In this document: piece after piece, positions 29,300 through 38,490 of the stretch
How the letters are laid out: every line of letters starts with the position of its first letter
How positions within the stretch are numbered: the stretch's first letter is position 1
DNA from: Anabaena catenula FACHB-362
GTDB taxonomy: Bacteria > Cyanobacteriota > Cyanobacteriia > Cyanobacteriales > Nostocaceae
Direction of reading: 5' to 3'
NCBI RefSeq assembly: GCF_014698735.1
Contig: NZ_JACJTQ010000005.1
Span: 62,001-126,000 of the forward strand
DNA length: 64,000 nt
Program-made: the position numbers and the translations under genes
Notes under the pieces: model-generated
Databases searched by the model: none
The model's input: the letters and a program-made list of their open reading frames with translations, nothing else
What the model was told of the DNA's origin: nothing

Positions 29300-30622
29300 T
29301 TAGTTACTAGGCTTTTCATAGATTGCTATTACTTTTTTAACGTTGGGAATATGTTCTTGATAAATCACGGGAATTTCTTGTCCCGTTTCGATAATTAGTT
29401 CCCCAATAGTATTATTGGCAATTTCATTGATGGAGTCAATTAATAGATTTGGCATGGTGATGTTTGCTTCGGCAATTTGTTTAATGATAGGCTTGGGATT
29501 ATCTTGCTCAACTATGGCTTTTAATACCTGAATTTCATATGCTGGGAGATTTTCCATAAAATCAGTCCATTCTGTGGGTAAATTATCTAAGGTGTTGGGT
29601 TCATAATCTATAGGTGATAAAGGTTCAAGTAATTGATCAAAAGGAAACAAGTCAATATCATCTTCTTGTGTATTTTCATTTCCTGTTTCTTGATTGATTG
29701 TGTCCATTTGTTGGAGTAATTCCCAAACTTGACTTTGTAACGAGTCACGTTCGCTTTGCAATAAGGAAATTTGATTTTGTATTTGGTTGAGTTCTGCTTG
29801 TTGCGCTGCTGTCTGGTTCTGTAAAGAAATTAAGTTATTGTCTAAATTTTCTCTAGTTGTTTTTGTATCGATAAGTAAGTTATTTTCTTGGACTATCTGC
29901 ATTTCTAGTTCTTGCAGTTCAATTCGTAATTCATATAGTTTTTCTTCTAGCTGGGGTTTGAGTCTACCTAAAAGAGTTAAATTACTTTCGATTTCCTGTT
30001 TTTCTTCTTGAAAGGCATCTACTTGAGTTTGTAGTTGGGTTATTTCTGCGCGTAAACTATGACAATTCAATTCTAGACGGCGTTTTTCTGCCGATAGGGT
30101 AGAACAGTTATTTTTCAATTCTTCTGTACTATTTTCTAGATTATGAAGTTCAGTGTTTAAAATACTAATTTCTGATTCTAATTGCTTTTTTTGTCCTGCA
30201 AAAGTCCCTAAATCTCGATGGAGACTATCTCGTTGATTACGACATTCGGCAATTTGATTTTGCAGTTGTTGTGATTCGCTATAGAGAATAGTACGATGCT
30301 CTTCTATTTGTTTTATTTCTCTAGCAATACGAGATTTTAATCCTTCACGTTCTCTAATTTTTCTATGGAGAGAACTTAAGACTAACATTTCATAGTTTCT
30401 GCGCCGTTTATCAACAAATAAGGCAGATGAATAAGTAGCTAATACAGTAATCATACCTGTGATTAAGGCTTTAGTAAAATCCCAGTTGGGGACGAGGCTT
30501 AGACCAAAACTCACACTAAAGGCGGCTATACCTAGAATTAAGCGATTACTTATTATTGCTGATTGCATCTTGCTTGTTCTTAGTGTATTAAAGTTTTCAG
30601 AATTATGTTTTACTAATGTCAT
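29300..30622 (-). CDS. Membrane-anchored coiled-coil protein with TerB-C-like C terminus
   Basis: 440 residues. Two membrane segments near residues 28-65 (LILGIAAFSVSFGLSLVP; ALITGMITVLATYSSALFV) are followed by a very long Glu/Gln/Leu-rich coiled coil (about 75-305). An acidic linker leads to a compact C-terminal domain (about 345-430: LPAYEIQVLKAIVEQDNP, MPNLLIDSINEIANNTIGEL, VIYQEHIPNVKKVIAIYE). The I-D-S-I-N-E-I-A signature resembles the TerB-C domain. TerB-C proteins recur with DUF2791 ATPases and Lhr-like helicases, as here. The coiled coil could position the ATPase or helicase at the membrane (inference). Confidence 0.7.
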   Translation of the reverse strand: MTLVKHNSENFNTLRTSKMQSAIISNRLILGIAAFSVSFGLSLVPNWDFTKALITGMITVLATYSSALFVDKRRRNYEMLVLSSLHRKIREREGLKSRIAREIKQIEEHRTILYSESQQLQNQIAECRNQRDSLHRDLGTFAGQKKQLESEISILNTELHNLENSTEELKNNCSTLSAEKRRLELNCHSLRAEITQLQTQVDAFQEEKQEIESNLTLLGRLKPQLEEKLYELRIELQELEMQIVQENNLLIDTKTTRENLDNNLISLQNQTAAQQAELNQIQNQISLLQSERDSLQSQVWELLQQMDTINQETGNENTQEDDIDLFPFDQLLEPLSPIDYEPNTLDNLPTEWTDFMENLPAYEIQVLKAIVEQDNPKPIIKQIAEANITMPNLLIDSINEIANNTIGELIIETGQEIPVIYQEHIPNVKKVIAIYEKPSN

Positions 30623-30858
30623 TACTGCTCAGATTTTATTAACTATATGGTTGGAAGTACAATTTTTTTGCCAAGTCAGATATAAAGTCTGTTTGTCCCC
30701 TATCTCCTCCTGTATGTTTGCATAATATTGCTCTGTTAGTAGTTAAAAATTGTTGTCACTAGTGCAAGAAAGCAGAAGACCAGAATATTGACAATAAAAG
30801 TTTTTTGGACAGGTTTTTATTGATTAGTTATTTCTGTTAGCCTACACTAGTAAGTTGA

Positions 30859-32205
30859 CTACAGGCTATTGTTATTTTCACCAAACAAAGCTAACTCTGC
30901 TTTTAAGAAGTCAATGAATTGACGTGCTGTTCTGCCAGAACGTCCATTATGGCGAGTTGCCCATTGCAAAGCTTGGTATTCTAAATCTGAGGGAGTGAGA
31001 TTAATGCCTGTTTGTGCTGCTAAATGTTGAACAATTTGTAAATAAGTCTTTTGATCTGCGGCTTCAAAGGTTAAAGTCAGACCAAAGCGATCGCTAAATG
31101 ACAGCTTTTCCTGCATTGTATCCCAAGCATGGACTTCCTCATTATCCTTGGGGGTAGGTCGATCACTAAAATACTCCCGAATTAAGTGACGACGGTTAGA
31201 AGTGGCATAAACAACTGTGTTTTGGGGTCTAGCGGTTAAACTGCCTTCTAAAACTACTTTTAGGGCTTTAAAGGCATCGTCATCTTCTTCAAAGGAAAGA
31301 TCATCAACGAAGATGATAAATTTCTGTGGTACTCCCCGCAAATGCTCGACTATTTTGGGTAAATTTTGCAGTTCTGATTTGGCAACTTCTATCAAGCGGA
31401 GGTTTCTGTGACTATATTCGTTTAACAAAGCTTTGATTAAGGAAGATTTGCCAGAACCACGACTACCGTAAAGTAATACGTGCAGTGCTGCCTCTCCTGA
31501 CAATAAAAATTCTGTATTTTTTAACAGAGCATCTTTTTGCCACTCATAACCCACCAGTGTAGTTAGCTTTACCGTATCAGCGTAGCGGATACCCACAAAC
31601 TGCCCTGCTTGCCAGCGAAAAGCGCGGTATTCGGCAAATAAACCTGTTCCATATTGTCGATAATAAGCTGCTAAATCTTCTACAGCATCAGCCCAAGTTT
31701 CTAATTGAGGAAGAGAAGCCCGCAAACCCTGATCAAATCCTCCTCTTTCTGGCTCTTGATACCACACGACTGGGGAAACTGGTAAATGAGCGACAATTTG
31801 CACCCACTCGCTTAAGATGGCGCTGTTACATTCATAGAGACTTTGCAATATTTGTAAATCATTTTGGGCGGCTGCTACTAAAGCTGGGGGTAAATGAGCA
31901 AATTCTCGCTGTTGAGCCAATTTACTAAACGGGTTATCAGCGATGAGAATTTGACTGATTAAGTATTCCTCCCAAGTTTGATTGCTGGCAGCTAATGCTT
32001 GGAAATAGCTACCGTAGGCTTTGAGACAGTCTCGCCCATCTGCGTCAGTGTAACGTATCGCTTGTAACAGTTCAAGAAATGCGATCGCTACTTCGCCTTT
32101 GAGAACGGATTGGTAAAGTAAAAGAGAGGCAGCTTGACGCTGGAGGAATTGAACTTTGGTATAAGACGAAGTATGTGCCGTAGGCATCGCTTGATTATCC
32201 ATCAA
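30859..32205 (-). CDS. DUF815 AAA-type ATPase
   Basis: 448 residues. The N-terminal 200 residues are helical without motifs. The C-terminal ATPase has LVGYEWQKDALLKNTEFLLS, HVLLYGSRGSGKSSLIKALL (Walker A, near residues 245-264), KFIIFVDDLSFEEDDDAF (Walker B) and ATSNRRHLIREYFSDRP (sensor 1 region). This is the DUF815 pattern (archaeal/bacterial Orc-Cdc6-like relatives), a family widespread in cyanobacteria and without an established function. It is divergent from the TMEM14 gene with 59 bp between them. The kinship of its ATPase with the nearby DUF2791 protein is only at fold level. Confidence 0.82.
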   Translation of the reverse strand: MMDNQAMPTAHTSSYTKVQFLQRQAASLLLYQSVLKGEVAIAFLELLQAIRYTDADGRDCLKAYGSYFQALAASNQTWEEYLISQILIADNPFSKLAQQREFAHLPPALVAAAQNDLQILQSLYECNSAILSEWVQIVAHLPVSPVVWYQEPERGGFDQGLRASLPQLETWADAVEDLAAYYRQYGTGLFAEYRAFRWQAGQFVGIRYADTVKLTTLVGYEWQKDALLKNTEFLLSGEAALHVLLYGSRGSGKSSLIKALLNEYSHRNLRLIEVAKSELQNLPKIVEHLRGVPQKFIIFVDDLSFEEDDDAFKALKVVLEGSLTARPQNTVVYATSNRRHLIREYFSDRPTPKDNEEVHAWDTMQEKLSFSDRFGLTLTFEAADQKTYLQIVQHLAAQTGINLTPSDLEYQALQWATRHNGRSGRTARQFIDFLKAELALFGENNNSL

Positions 32206-32264
32206 TCAACTGTAATTTTCTGCTGACTCTGAAAGTAAAATCCAAATCTACATAGGTTGTAACA

Positions 32265-32585
32265 ATGAATTTAGGTATAGTTGCCGCTTTTGGCTACGGC
32301 ATTTTATCGTTAGTAGGTGGCATCATTGGCTACATTCAGGCTAAAAGTAAAGTTTCGTTATTAAGTGGTGGCATTAGCGGTTTGTTACTAATTTTTTCTG
32401 CTTACTGTCAACTCCAGGGGCAAACTTGGGGTTTGACTTTAGCATCTGTTATCACTGGTATTTTAGTAGTTTTCTTTGCGTTGCGACTAGCCAAAACACG
32501 CAAATTCATGCCGGCGGGATTGATGATTATTTTTGGTATGCTCACATTAGCAGTGATGGTCAATCAAATTATTGTCTCTAAGTAG
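32265..32585 (+). CDS. TMEM14 family membrane protein
   Basis: 106 residues in four hydrophobic segments (LGIVAAFGYGILSLVGGIIGY; LLSGGISGLLLIFSAYC; TLASVITGILVVFFALRL; GLMIIFGMLTLAVMV). It has the TMEM14/UPF0136 signature GIIGYIQAKSKVSLLSGGISG and the R-x-x-K-T-R-K-F-M-P-A-G motif before the last helix. Plant relatives (FAX proteins) export fatty acids from plastids; a similar lipid role here is possible but unproven. Confidence 0.85.
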   Translation: MNLGIVAAFGYGILSLVGGIIGYIQAKSKVSLLSGGISGLLLIFSAYCQLQGQTWGLTLASVITGILVVFFALRLAKTRKFMPAGLMIIFGMLTLAVMVNQIIVSK

Positions 32586-33622
32586 CCTGTTCCTGTGATC
32601 TAGACTTCCTCAAACCCTCATCAACGGCGTTCACAGTAACGCATAAAAAACTTTAGTTCCTCTTACCTCCTGCTATTTTCAGTCCGTAACAGTGTTTAAG
32701 TCAAAAGTTACATCTCTCTGATGCCAGTAATTATATGAGTACTTTTGTTTTAGCAGCGGAGAAAATTACTTTTGTTACAAATTACATAGTGATGACATAC
32801 ATGGTAGTTGTAACAAAACTTGCGATCGCTAAAGTATCGGTGTAATATAGTGAGCTTAATCTAGTCACCATACAGATGAATTTTTCATACTATAAACCCT
32901 AAGTGTATCTTTTTCTCCGTTGGGATTCCTAACGGCTACACCTTTACCTAGTTTATTTTCTGTTAACAGCCTTAACGAGTAAATATGGCTACACCTAGCC
33001 AGCTATCATAAATCAAATAGGATTGTTATGTTTGCTCAACCGAAGTCAACATCCTTAACAGATAAATACTTCCGAGCCAATAACATTAACTACAAAAATA
33101 TAGGACTCCTATTTGAATTTTGTTGGCGCAGCCTGCGCTTTGCGCTTACAGAACTCCGTATACCTTGATTCCTTCTTCTCTGTTCCCTGTTCCCTGTTCC
33201 CTACCTCTACGAGTAAATATGGCTACGCCACGCAAGCTATCAGAAACCAAACCGGATTCCTATATATGTAGCAGTTCTAAATGATATGTGATCAAATCTG
33301 CCCGTTGTTGCCTGTCTCCACAAGTCAGTATGGCTTACGCCACGCAAGCTATCACCAATCAGTTAGGAGTACTGCATACCAGATTTAGAATTTTAAATAG
33401 TGTAAAAATTCTATGTTATTTTCACTAGAGTTTAAAGAAAAGATAAAGTATATTTTGCCATTTTGGCAGGTTTGATTAACACAAATAAGATATTAGTAGA
33501 TATTAGAAATAGTTCTTGATCTTCGTATTTTTTTTGGTATCACTCTTGTACTAATGGCGCTAAGTCAATTTCGGTATAGGTAATTCTCTGATCAATCAAT
33601 TTAAGAAACTAGGAAATAATAA
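32586..33622. repeat. 1-kb gap with a cluster of three related palindromic repeats
   Basis: Three units share GTAWATATGGCTACRCC..GCAAGCTATCA, followed by an AGGA-containing end (about 32973-33028, 33212-33266 and 33318-33377). The middle one looks like a complete element at about 33102-33266, starting TATAGGACTCCTATTTGAA and ending (inverted) TATAGGAATCCGGTTTGGT. A G+C-rich unit TTGGCGCAGCCTGCGCTTTG is nested in it. Small frames at 32735-32845 (36 aa, hydrophobic) and 33028-33168 (46 aa) are not supportable as genes. Confidence 0.55.
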
Positions 33623-34861
33623 ATGTTATTATCACTGTCTTCTCAAAATGTTATCCAGTATCTGCACAAGGTAGGTCTGTGTAGCGCAGAAGATAGCGCA
33701 TCATATGCATCTGAGTTACTAGAAATTAACCGAAAAAATCGCAATTTACTGGTAACTTTAACAGATAATCACAAACTTTTAGTGAAACAAAAACGACATA
33801 TTGATTTGGGTAGTAGTCATGATGAGTTTTATAATGAATGGCTGTTTCACCAATTGTTGCAGAAGTTTCCAGTTCTTGGTAATATTTCCGCGCTCGCTTC
33901 ATTAGTACTTAATTTTGATGAAGAAAATTCTATCCTTGTCCGTAGCTATTTAAGCGAATATGTGGAACTAGGGAAATTTTATCAAAACAATAGTATTTTC
34001 CCTAAAGAAATTGCTACAGCTATTGGTACTTCATTAGCAGGGTTACATCGTACAACTTTTCAACAGCGAGAGTATCGTAATTTTATGGAAACTGCTCCCC
34101 AAGGACAGTTTCGCTATAATTTTTACAATCCTGCTCAAGGTATAGGCTTAATTAGCTCAGAGATTTTTGGTACAATTCCCACTGAAGCACTCAAATTTCA
34201 TGCTCTTTATCAGTGTTACGAAAGTCTAGAATCTGCAATTGCAGACTTGGCCTATGAATGGAATCCTTGTTGTTTGACTCACAACGATTTGCAATTGCAT
34301 AATATTTTGGTTCACTCTCGTTGGGAGCAGCTAGATAATTGTTTAGTACGGCTGATTGACTGGGAAGCTTGCGCTTGGGGAGATCCAGCTTTTGATTTAG
34401 GAACTATACTAGCAAGCTACGTCAAAATTTGGCTTTCGAGTTTGATCGTAGATCCTACTCTAGAATTAGAAGAATCTTTGCATTTAGCGATGATACCGCT
34501 GGAAGTTATTCAACCTTCAATATTGGCTATTATTCGCTCTTATCTTCATGGATTCCCCATGATTCTAGACTATAATCACAACTTTATTGTGCGTGTTATT
34601 CAATTTACGGGCTTGGCACTAATTCATCAAATTCAAGAAATGATGAACAACCGTAAATATTTTGATAATACCAACCTGTGTATGCTCGAAGTCGCCAAAA
34701 GTTTATTAATTATGCCTGAACAAGCTGTGTTGACTATTTTTGGTGCTTCGGAATCAGAAATTCTTCAATCTGTGAGCGGATTTGAAAAACTACCGAAGCC
34801 AGAAAAAGGACAGCAATTAGTGCAAATTTTTTACGAAAAAACTCGTCTGCGTGGTTGTTAA
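33623..34861 (+). CDS. APH-fold phosphotransferase, candidate lanthipeptide kinase
   Basis: 412 residues with an aminoglycoside-phosphotransferase-like kinase fold: LLVTLTDNHKLLVKQKR (nucleotide-binding Lys, near residues 47-60), CLTHNDLQLHNILVHSRWEQ (Brenner-type catalytic HND, near 215-234) and VRLIDWEACAWGDPAFDLGT (Mg-binding D, near 240-259). It stands 37 bp upstream of a HopA1-family gene on the same strand. In class V lanthipeptide clusters (lexapeptide type), an APH-like kinase phosphorylates Ser/Thr and a HopA1-like lyase eliminates the phosphate, so this gene is a candidate for the first step. A precursor peptide was not identified. Confidence 0.8.
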   Translation: MLLSLSSQNVIQYLHKVGLCSAEDSASYASELLEINRKNRNLLVTLTDNHKLLVKQKRHIDLGSSHDEFYNEWLFHQLLQKFPVLGNISALASLVLNFDEENSILVRSYLSEYVELGKFYQNNSIFPKEIATAIGTSLAGLHRTTFQQREYRNFMETAPQGQFRYNFYNPAQGIGLISSEIFGTIPTEALKFHALYQCYESLESAIADLAYEWNPCCLTHNDLQLHNILVHSRWEQLDNCLVRLIDWEACAWGDPAFDLGTILASYVKIWLSSLIVDPTLELEESLHLAMIPLEVIQPSILAIIRSYLHGFPMILDYNHNFIVRVIQFTGLALIHQIQEMMNNRKYFDNTNLCMLEVAKSLLIMPEQAVLTIFGASESEILQSVSGFEKLPKPEKGQQLVQIFYEKTRLRGC

Positions 34862-34895
34862 TATTGTCAATAAATTTTGAGGTGCAAATTAATTA

Positions 34896-35981
34896 ATGCT
34901 AGATGATTCTACTAATCAAATCATCAATTCTTTGTTTGATATTGCTACTAATATCCAGATAGAGTCTAACTTTTGTATTCATCATCCCAATTATCAACCG
35001 TTTTCTTTGCCAGCTACAGTAGCAAATAGATTTCAACAAAACTCGCCAGCTTTACAACAGAAATATCTGGCTTTACTACTACGTAATTTTCTGCACGGTA
35101 TTTATTATAATGGTTCGCTACAAACAGTTTTAGCAGTGAATGCTGATGCTATTAATTTCTCAAAGTCGCCCAATTTAGATCAAAATTCCAGTTTGGGAAT
35201 TGATTGGGATTTTTATGAGCAACTTCACCAGAGTAATCATGGAAATGGTCACTATGACCCTGATTGGCAAGTGTTACGATTAGAACCTGATAGGAGTATA
35301 GCTGTAACTAAAGGTGGTTTGACATTGTATGTTGAGCCAGAATGCTATCTCAAATCTCGTCAAAAGTCTCCCAAAGTGGGTGATTCTATTGCTATATGGA
35401 TGCCCAAAAATCGCTTACAAAATGGCTGTTACATGGCGGTTAGTAATGTCGGACAAGAACGCCCAAAGACACCAAATGCTGATTTAGGAGTAGGACGGAT
35501 TTATTTTAATTTTACGCCAGCAGGTGCGATCGCTCTCATGGAGAGTTTGACACAACAACTAAATAATACAGAAATTCCCTTTAGCTTTCAGGTTCTCTAT
35601 AATCCCTCTGCATACGGGCGTTATGATGCAGGTGTACTTCATTTTGAAAGACAAGATTACCCCATAATTCACAAAATTCTTCAAGCCGTTTATAAACAGC
35701 ATCAAAGTCATTTTCAGCCAGAAATACCCTTATTTACCAAATTTTTAGCTCCCGGATTGAGTTTAGCCGAAGAACCAAGCCACAAATTTGCTGCACAGGA
35801 AAGTTTTGGGCTAAACCGTTGTCAAATCGTCGCAAATGCTTTGTTAGAAGCTTGGGAGAAAGGTAAAAATGCCATTGAAGAGCGGATACAGATTATTGAC
35901 GAACACTTTGCACAGCACCTAGTTGACGTGCATCATCCTTACCTCAATCCTGCTTCTGAAGATATATATCAACCTCTATAG
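34896..35981 (+). CDS. HopA1 family protein, candidate lanthipeptide lyase
   Basis: 361 residues of the T3SS-effector HopA1 family as found in cyanobacteria: LRNFLHGIYYNGSLQTVL near residues 66-83, GNGHYDPDWQVLRLEPDRSI near 108-127, VTKGGLTLYVEPECYL near 130-145, VGRIYFNFTPAGAIALMESL near 199-218 and APGLSLAEEPSHKFAAQESF near 285-304, then GLNRCQIVANALLEAW. In plant pathogens HopA1 is a secreted effector; in class V lanthipeptide pathways a HopA1-like protein acts as the dehydrating lyase. The neighbouring APH-type kinase supports a biosynthetic role over an effector role. No cyclase or transporter is beside it. Confidence 0.82.
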   Translation: MLDDSTNQIINSLFDIATNIQIESNFCIHHPNYQPFSLPATVANRFQQNSPALQQKYLALLLRNFLHGIYYNGSLQTVLAVNADAINFSKSPNLDQNSSLGIDWDFYEQLHQSNHGNGHYDPDWQVLRLEPDRSIAVTKGGLTLYVEPECYLKSRQKSPKVGDSIAIWMPKNRLQNGCYMAVSNVGQERPKTPNADLGVGRIYFNFTPAGAIALMESLTQQLNNTEIPFSFQVLYNPSAYGRYDAGVLHFERQDYPIIHKILQAVYKQHQSHFQPEIPLFTKFLAPGLSLAEEPSHKFAAQESFGLNRCQIVANALLEAWEKGKNAIEERIQIIDEHFAQHLVDVHHPYLNPASEDIYQPL

Positions 35982-36205
35982 CACTGGGAACTAGTACAAG
36001 TTGGCGTAAATAAACCAACTATTCCAAATCTCTAAAAAGCTCATACTGTATTTATTTTGACTTTTGATTTCCACCCTGTGGTACTAGTCTCAACTCTAGT
36101 AACAATAAAACATATGCTAATTTATACGGTTAATATTGCTCATCTAAGTAATTTTTCAGTTTGAAAGTTTTGTGTTAATGTTAAGGATATTACTAAAAGA
36201 TTTAT

Positions 36206-36937
36206 ATGCCGCAGCCATCTACTCCTGATGTAGAGTTACCAATTTATATCTCTGCTAAAAAAATTACACAACTTTTAATTATTATAATTTTATGTCTTAC
36301 CCTAACTGGCGTTATAAGTGCTTATTTCTGGGTTTCCGAGTTCCCATTTCCAAGCTCAAAATGGTTTCACGATCTCTTTAGCCTGGATGCAGAGTTAAAT
36401 ATCCCGGCTTGGTATTCATCGTTCATATTATTATTTTCTTCGGGATTACTAGCAGTAATTACTTCAATTAAAAAGACAGATAAGTATTTTAGTTATTGGA
36501 AAAATTTATCTTTAATATTTCTTTTTTTCAGCCTAGATGAAGCCTTTAGCTTCCACGAAATTTTGATTATTCCATCCCTAAGAGAACAATTTAATTTAAG
36601 CCCAATATTTTTTCACACCTGGGTTATATTTGGGATTCCTGCGGTTATATTTTTTGGATTTAAATATTTCAAATTTTTCCTAGATTTACCTAAGAAAACT
36701 CAATATTTATTCTTCCTTGCCGCAGCTTTTTATGTAAGCGGATCTCTGGGTATGGAAATGGTAAATGGGCTTTTAAGAGAATATTTTGGTAGGCGTGAAA
36801 TAATAACAACAATTGGCATAGTGATTGAAGAATTGTTGGAAATGATAGGAATTGTAACTTTTATCTATGCACTGCTAACTTACTGTAGCAGTTTGAAAGA
36901 AATTATTAATCTAAAAATTTATATATCTGAAAAGTAG
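36206..36937 (+). CDS. Multi-pass membrane protein of unknown function
   Basis: 243 residues with about six hydrophobic segments: QLLIIIILCLTLTGVISAYF, WYSSFILLFSSGLLAVI, NLSLIFLFFSLDEAFSFHE, FFHTWVIFGIPAVIFFGF, QYLFFLAAAFYVSGSLGM and a last one near EMIGIVTFIYALLTYC. The acidic/His stretch SLDEAFSFHE and the E-x-L-L-E-M-I-G segment could be polar intramembrane sites. I recognise no family. It follows the HopA1 gene after 224 bp on the same strand, so a shared transcript is possible but not shown. Confidence 0.7.
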   Translation: MPQPSTPDVELPIYISAKKITQLLIIIILCLTLTGVISAYFWVSEFPFPSSKWFHDLFSLDAELNIPAWYSSFILLFSSGLLAVITSIKKTDKYFSYWKNLSLIFLFFSLDEAFSFHEILIIPSLREQFNLSPIFFHTWVIFGIPAVIFFGFKYFKFFLDLPKKTQYLFFLAAAFYVSGSLGMEMVNGLLREYFGRREIITTIGIVIEELLEMIGIVTFIYALLTYCSSLKEIINLKIYISEK

Positions 36938-37129
36938 GTTTAACGCCAGGGCGAACACATCTACTCCTATATTGCACCATCATCTTCGCCGCGAAAATAA
37001 AAGTCTAAAAACCTTTTCCCTCCAGCATAGCTGCCTTGTCATAACAACAATTTTTAACGCCGACCTACTTATGAGATAAATGTCGAATCTGTCGGTTGTC
37101 AACGATTTTCTGGATTGTATCCAAATATC

Positions 37130-37352
37130 ATGAAAAGGAGAGAACGCTGCGATGGATACATCTGGGGCGCTTATGTGCAACCAGCTTACCGTCGTCAGGG
37201 AATTGCCACTCAATTAACAAAAAAGCGATGGACTTTTAAGCGGACACGATATTACAGGGTTTTGTCCCCAATGTGGTGCTGAATTCGACCGAGATTATGT
37301 TTCACGGGTTCACTGGGATTGTGAGTGTGGTTGGATGGATGATACGGTGTAG
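37130..37352 (+). pseudogene. Remnants of a GNAT gene and a zinc-ribbon gene
   Basis: From about 37151 the frame reads DGYIWGAYVQPAYRRQGIAT, the acetyl-CoA loop region of a GNAT enzyme with no start. From about 37242 another frame reads GHDITGFCPQCGAEFDRDYV, then WDCECGWMDDTV and a stop at 37350-37352, a zinc-ribbon pattern (C-x2-C then C-x-C) without a start codon. Both are fragments in the 437-bp gap before the DUF1499 gene. Confidence 0.45.
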
Positions 37353-37374
37353 TGTGAAACCATAAACCAGTCCC

Positions 37375-37836
37375 ATGTCTCTTCTAAAACTCCTACAGCA
37401 ACTTCTTGTAAGAATAACTTTCGTCATATTCTTAACCCTCTCAATTCCTACGGTTACTTGGGCGACTTCTTGGACAGAAGGTTATCTTACTCCTTGCCCA
37501 ACTTCCAATAACTGTGTTGTCAGTCAAAACGCTGATGTAAAGCACTCCATTGACCCGATTCCCTATCATGTAGACCGTGATAAAGCACGAGAAACCTTAC
37601 TAAAGGTTCTCACGGTCGTTCCCCGGACAGAGGTGATAGAACAGACAGATAATTATATCCATGCTCTTTCTAAAAGCCGCATTTTCAAATTTGTTGATGA
37701 TGTAGAGTTTTATTTACCAGCCCATGAGTCAGTAATTCACATTCGCTCGGCATCTCGCGTGGGAGAGTCAGACCTTGGTGTTAACCGCAGACGTTTGGAG
37801 CAAATTCGTCTGGCTTTACGTGATTTAAATATCTGA
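37375..37836 (+). CDS. DUF1499 family protein with signal peptide
   Basis: 153 residues. A signal peptide (LLVRITFVIFLTLSIPTVTWA, about residues 10-30) is followed by the DUF1499 core: LTPCPTSNNCVVSQN near 38-52, ALSKSRIFKFVDDVEFYLP near 102-120 and IHIRSASRVGESDLGVNRRR near 125-144. Members occur in cyanobacteria and plastids, probably on the lumenal or periplasmic side; the function is not established. It is followed 56 bp later by the EVE-domain gene on the same strand. Confidence 0.85.
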   Translation: MSLLKLLQQLLVRITFVIFLTLSIPTVTWATSWTEGYLTPCPTSNNCVVSQNADVKHSIDPIPYHVDRDKARETLLKVLTVVPRTEVIEQTDNYIHALSKSRIFKFVDDVEFYLPAHESVIHIRSASRVGESDLGVNRRRLEQIRLALRDLNI

Positions 37837-37892
37837 ATAGATGAGGAAAATAATTAGACAATCGCTAATCTTCAATATTCATCATATTCTTA

Positions 37893-38351
37893 ATGAATTC
37901 TGCAAATTATTGGTTAATGAAATCAGAACCGGCAGTTTATAGTATTACTGACCTGCAACAACAGCATGAGACTATTTGGGACGGTGTGCGAAATTATCAG
38001 GCTCGTAACTTTCTACGTCAGATGAAGTTAGGAGACTTAGCTTTTTTTTACCACTCTAATTCTAACCCTCCCAGTATTGTGGGGTTGATGCGTATAGTCA
38101 AAACAGGTATTACTGACCCGACACAATTTGAACCAACGAGTAAATATTATGACCCAAAATCAAATCCTGAATCCCCCCGTTGGCAAACAGTAGCAGTGGA
38201 ATTTGTGGAAACCTTCTCTCACCCCATCCCACTATCAATACTCAAAGGAAAATTTAGCTCCGATGAGCTACTTTTGGTTAGACCAGGAAATCGGTTATCA
38301 GTGATGCCTGTATCGTCAACAGTAGCTAAGAAAATACTATCTGTGTCATAA
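37893..38351 (+). CDS. EVE domain protein
   Basis: 152 residues spanning a single EVE (PUA-like) domain: YWLMKSEPAVYSITDLQQQ near residues 5-23, TIWDGVRNYQARNFLRQMKLGD near 27-48, AFFYHSNSNPPSIVGLMRIV near 50-69 and VAVEFVETFSHPIPLSILKG. EVE proteins bind modified bases in DNA or RNA and are frequently found near restriction or defence genes, though many are housekeeping. The gene sits beside DUF1499 and is convergent with the histidine kinase, which gives no functional clue. Confidence 0.88.
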   Translation: MNSANYWLMKSEPAVYSITDLQQQHETIWDGVRNYQARNFLRQMKLGDLAFFYHSNSNPPSIVGLMRIVKTGITDPTQFEPTSKYYDPKSNPESPRWQTVAVEFVETFSHPIPLSILKGKFSSDELLLVRPGNRLSVMPVSSTVAKKILSVS

Positions 38352-38490
38352 AAACTGCTTATTTTTCAATAAAGTTAAGTACCTGAGCAAAATTAATTGC
38401 ATATTTTTGGGGAACACAGAAATCTCTGAATTTCTGATCTGTTAAGAGTTCCCTGTTCCCTCTGATAAATGTGAAATTTATTTTGCATCA

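Noticed and set aside
24023-30622. A BREX locus
   Set aside because: Only BrxD-like and helicase components are present; pglX, pglZ, brxA/B and pglW are absent.
32735-32845. 36-codon hydrophobic frame as a small photosystem subunit
   Set aside because: It does not match any small thylakoid subunit I know and lacks a clear ribosome-binding site.
33028-33168. 46-codon frame as lanthipeptide precursor for the APH-HopA1 pair
   Set aside because: Most of it is encoded by dispersed repeat sequence, it has a single Cys and no leader/core organisation.
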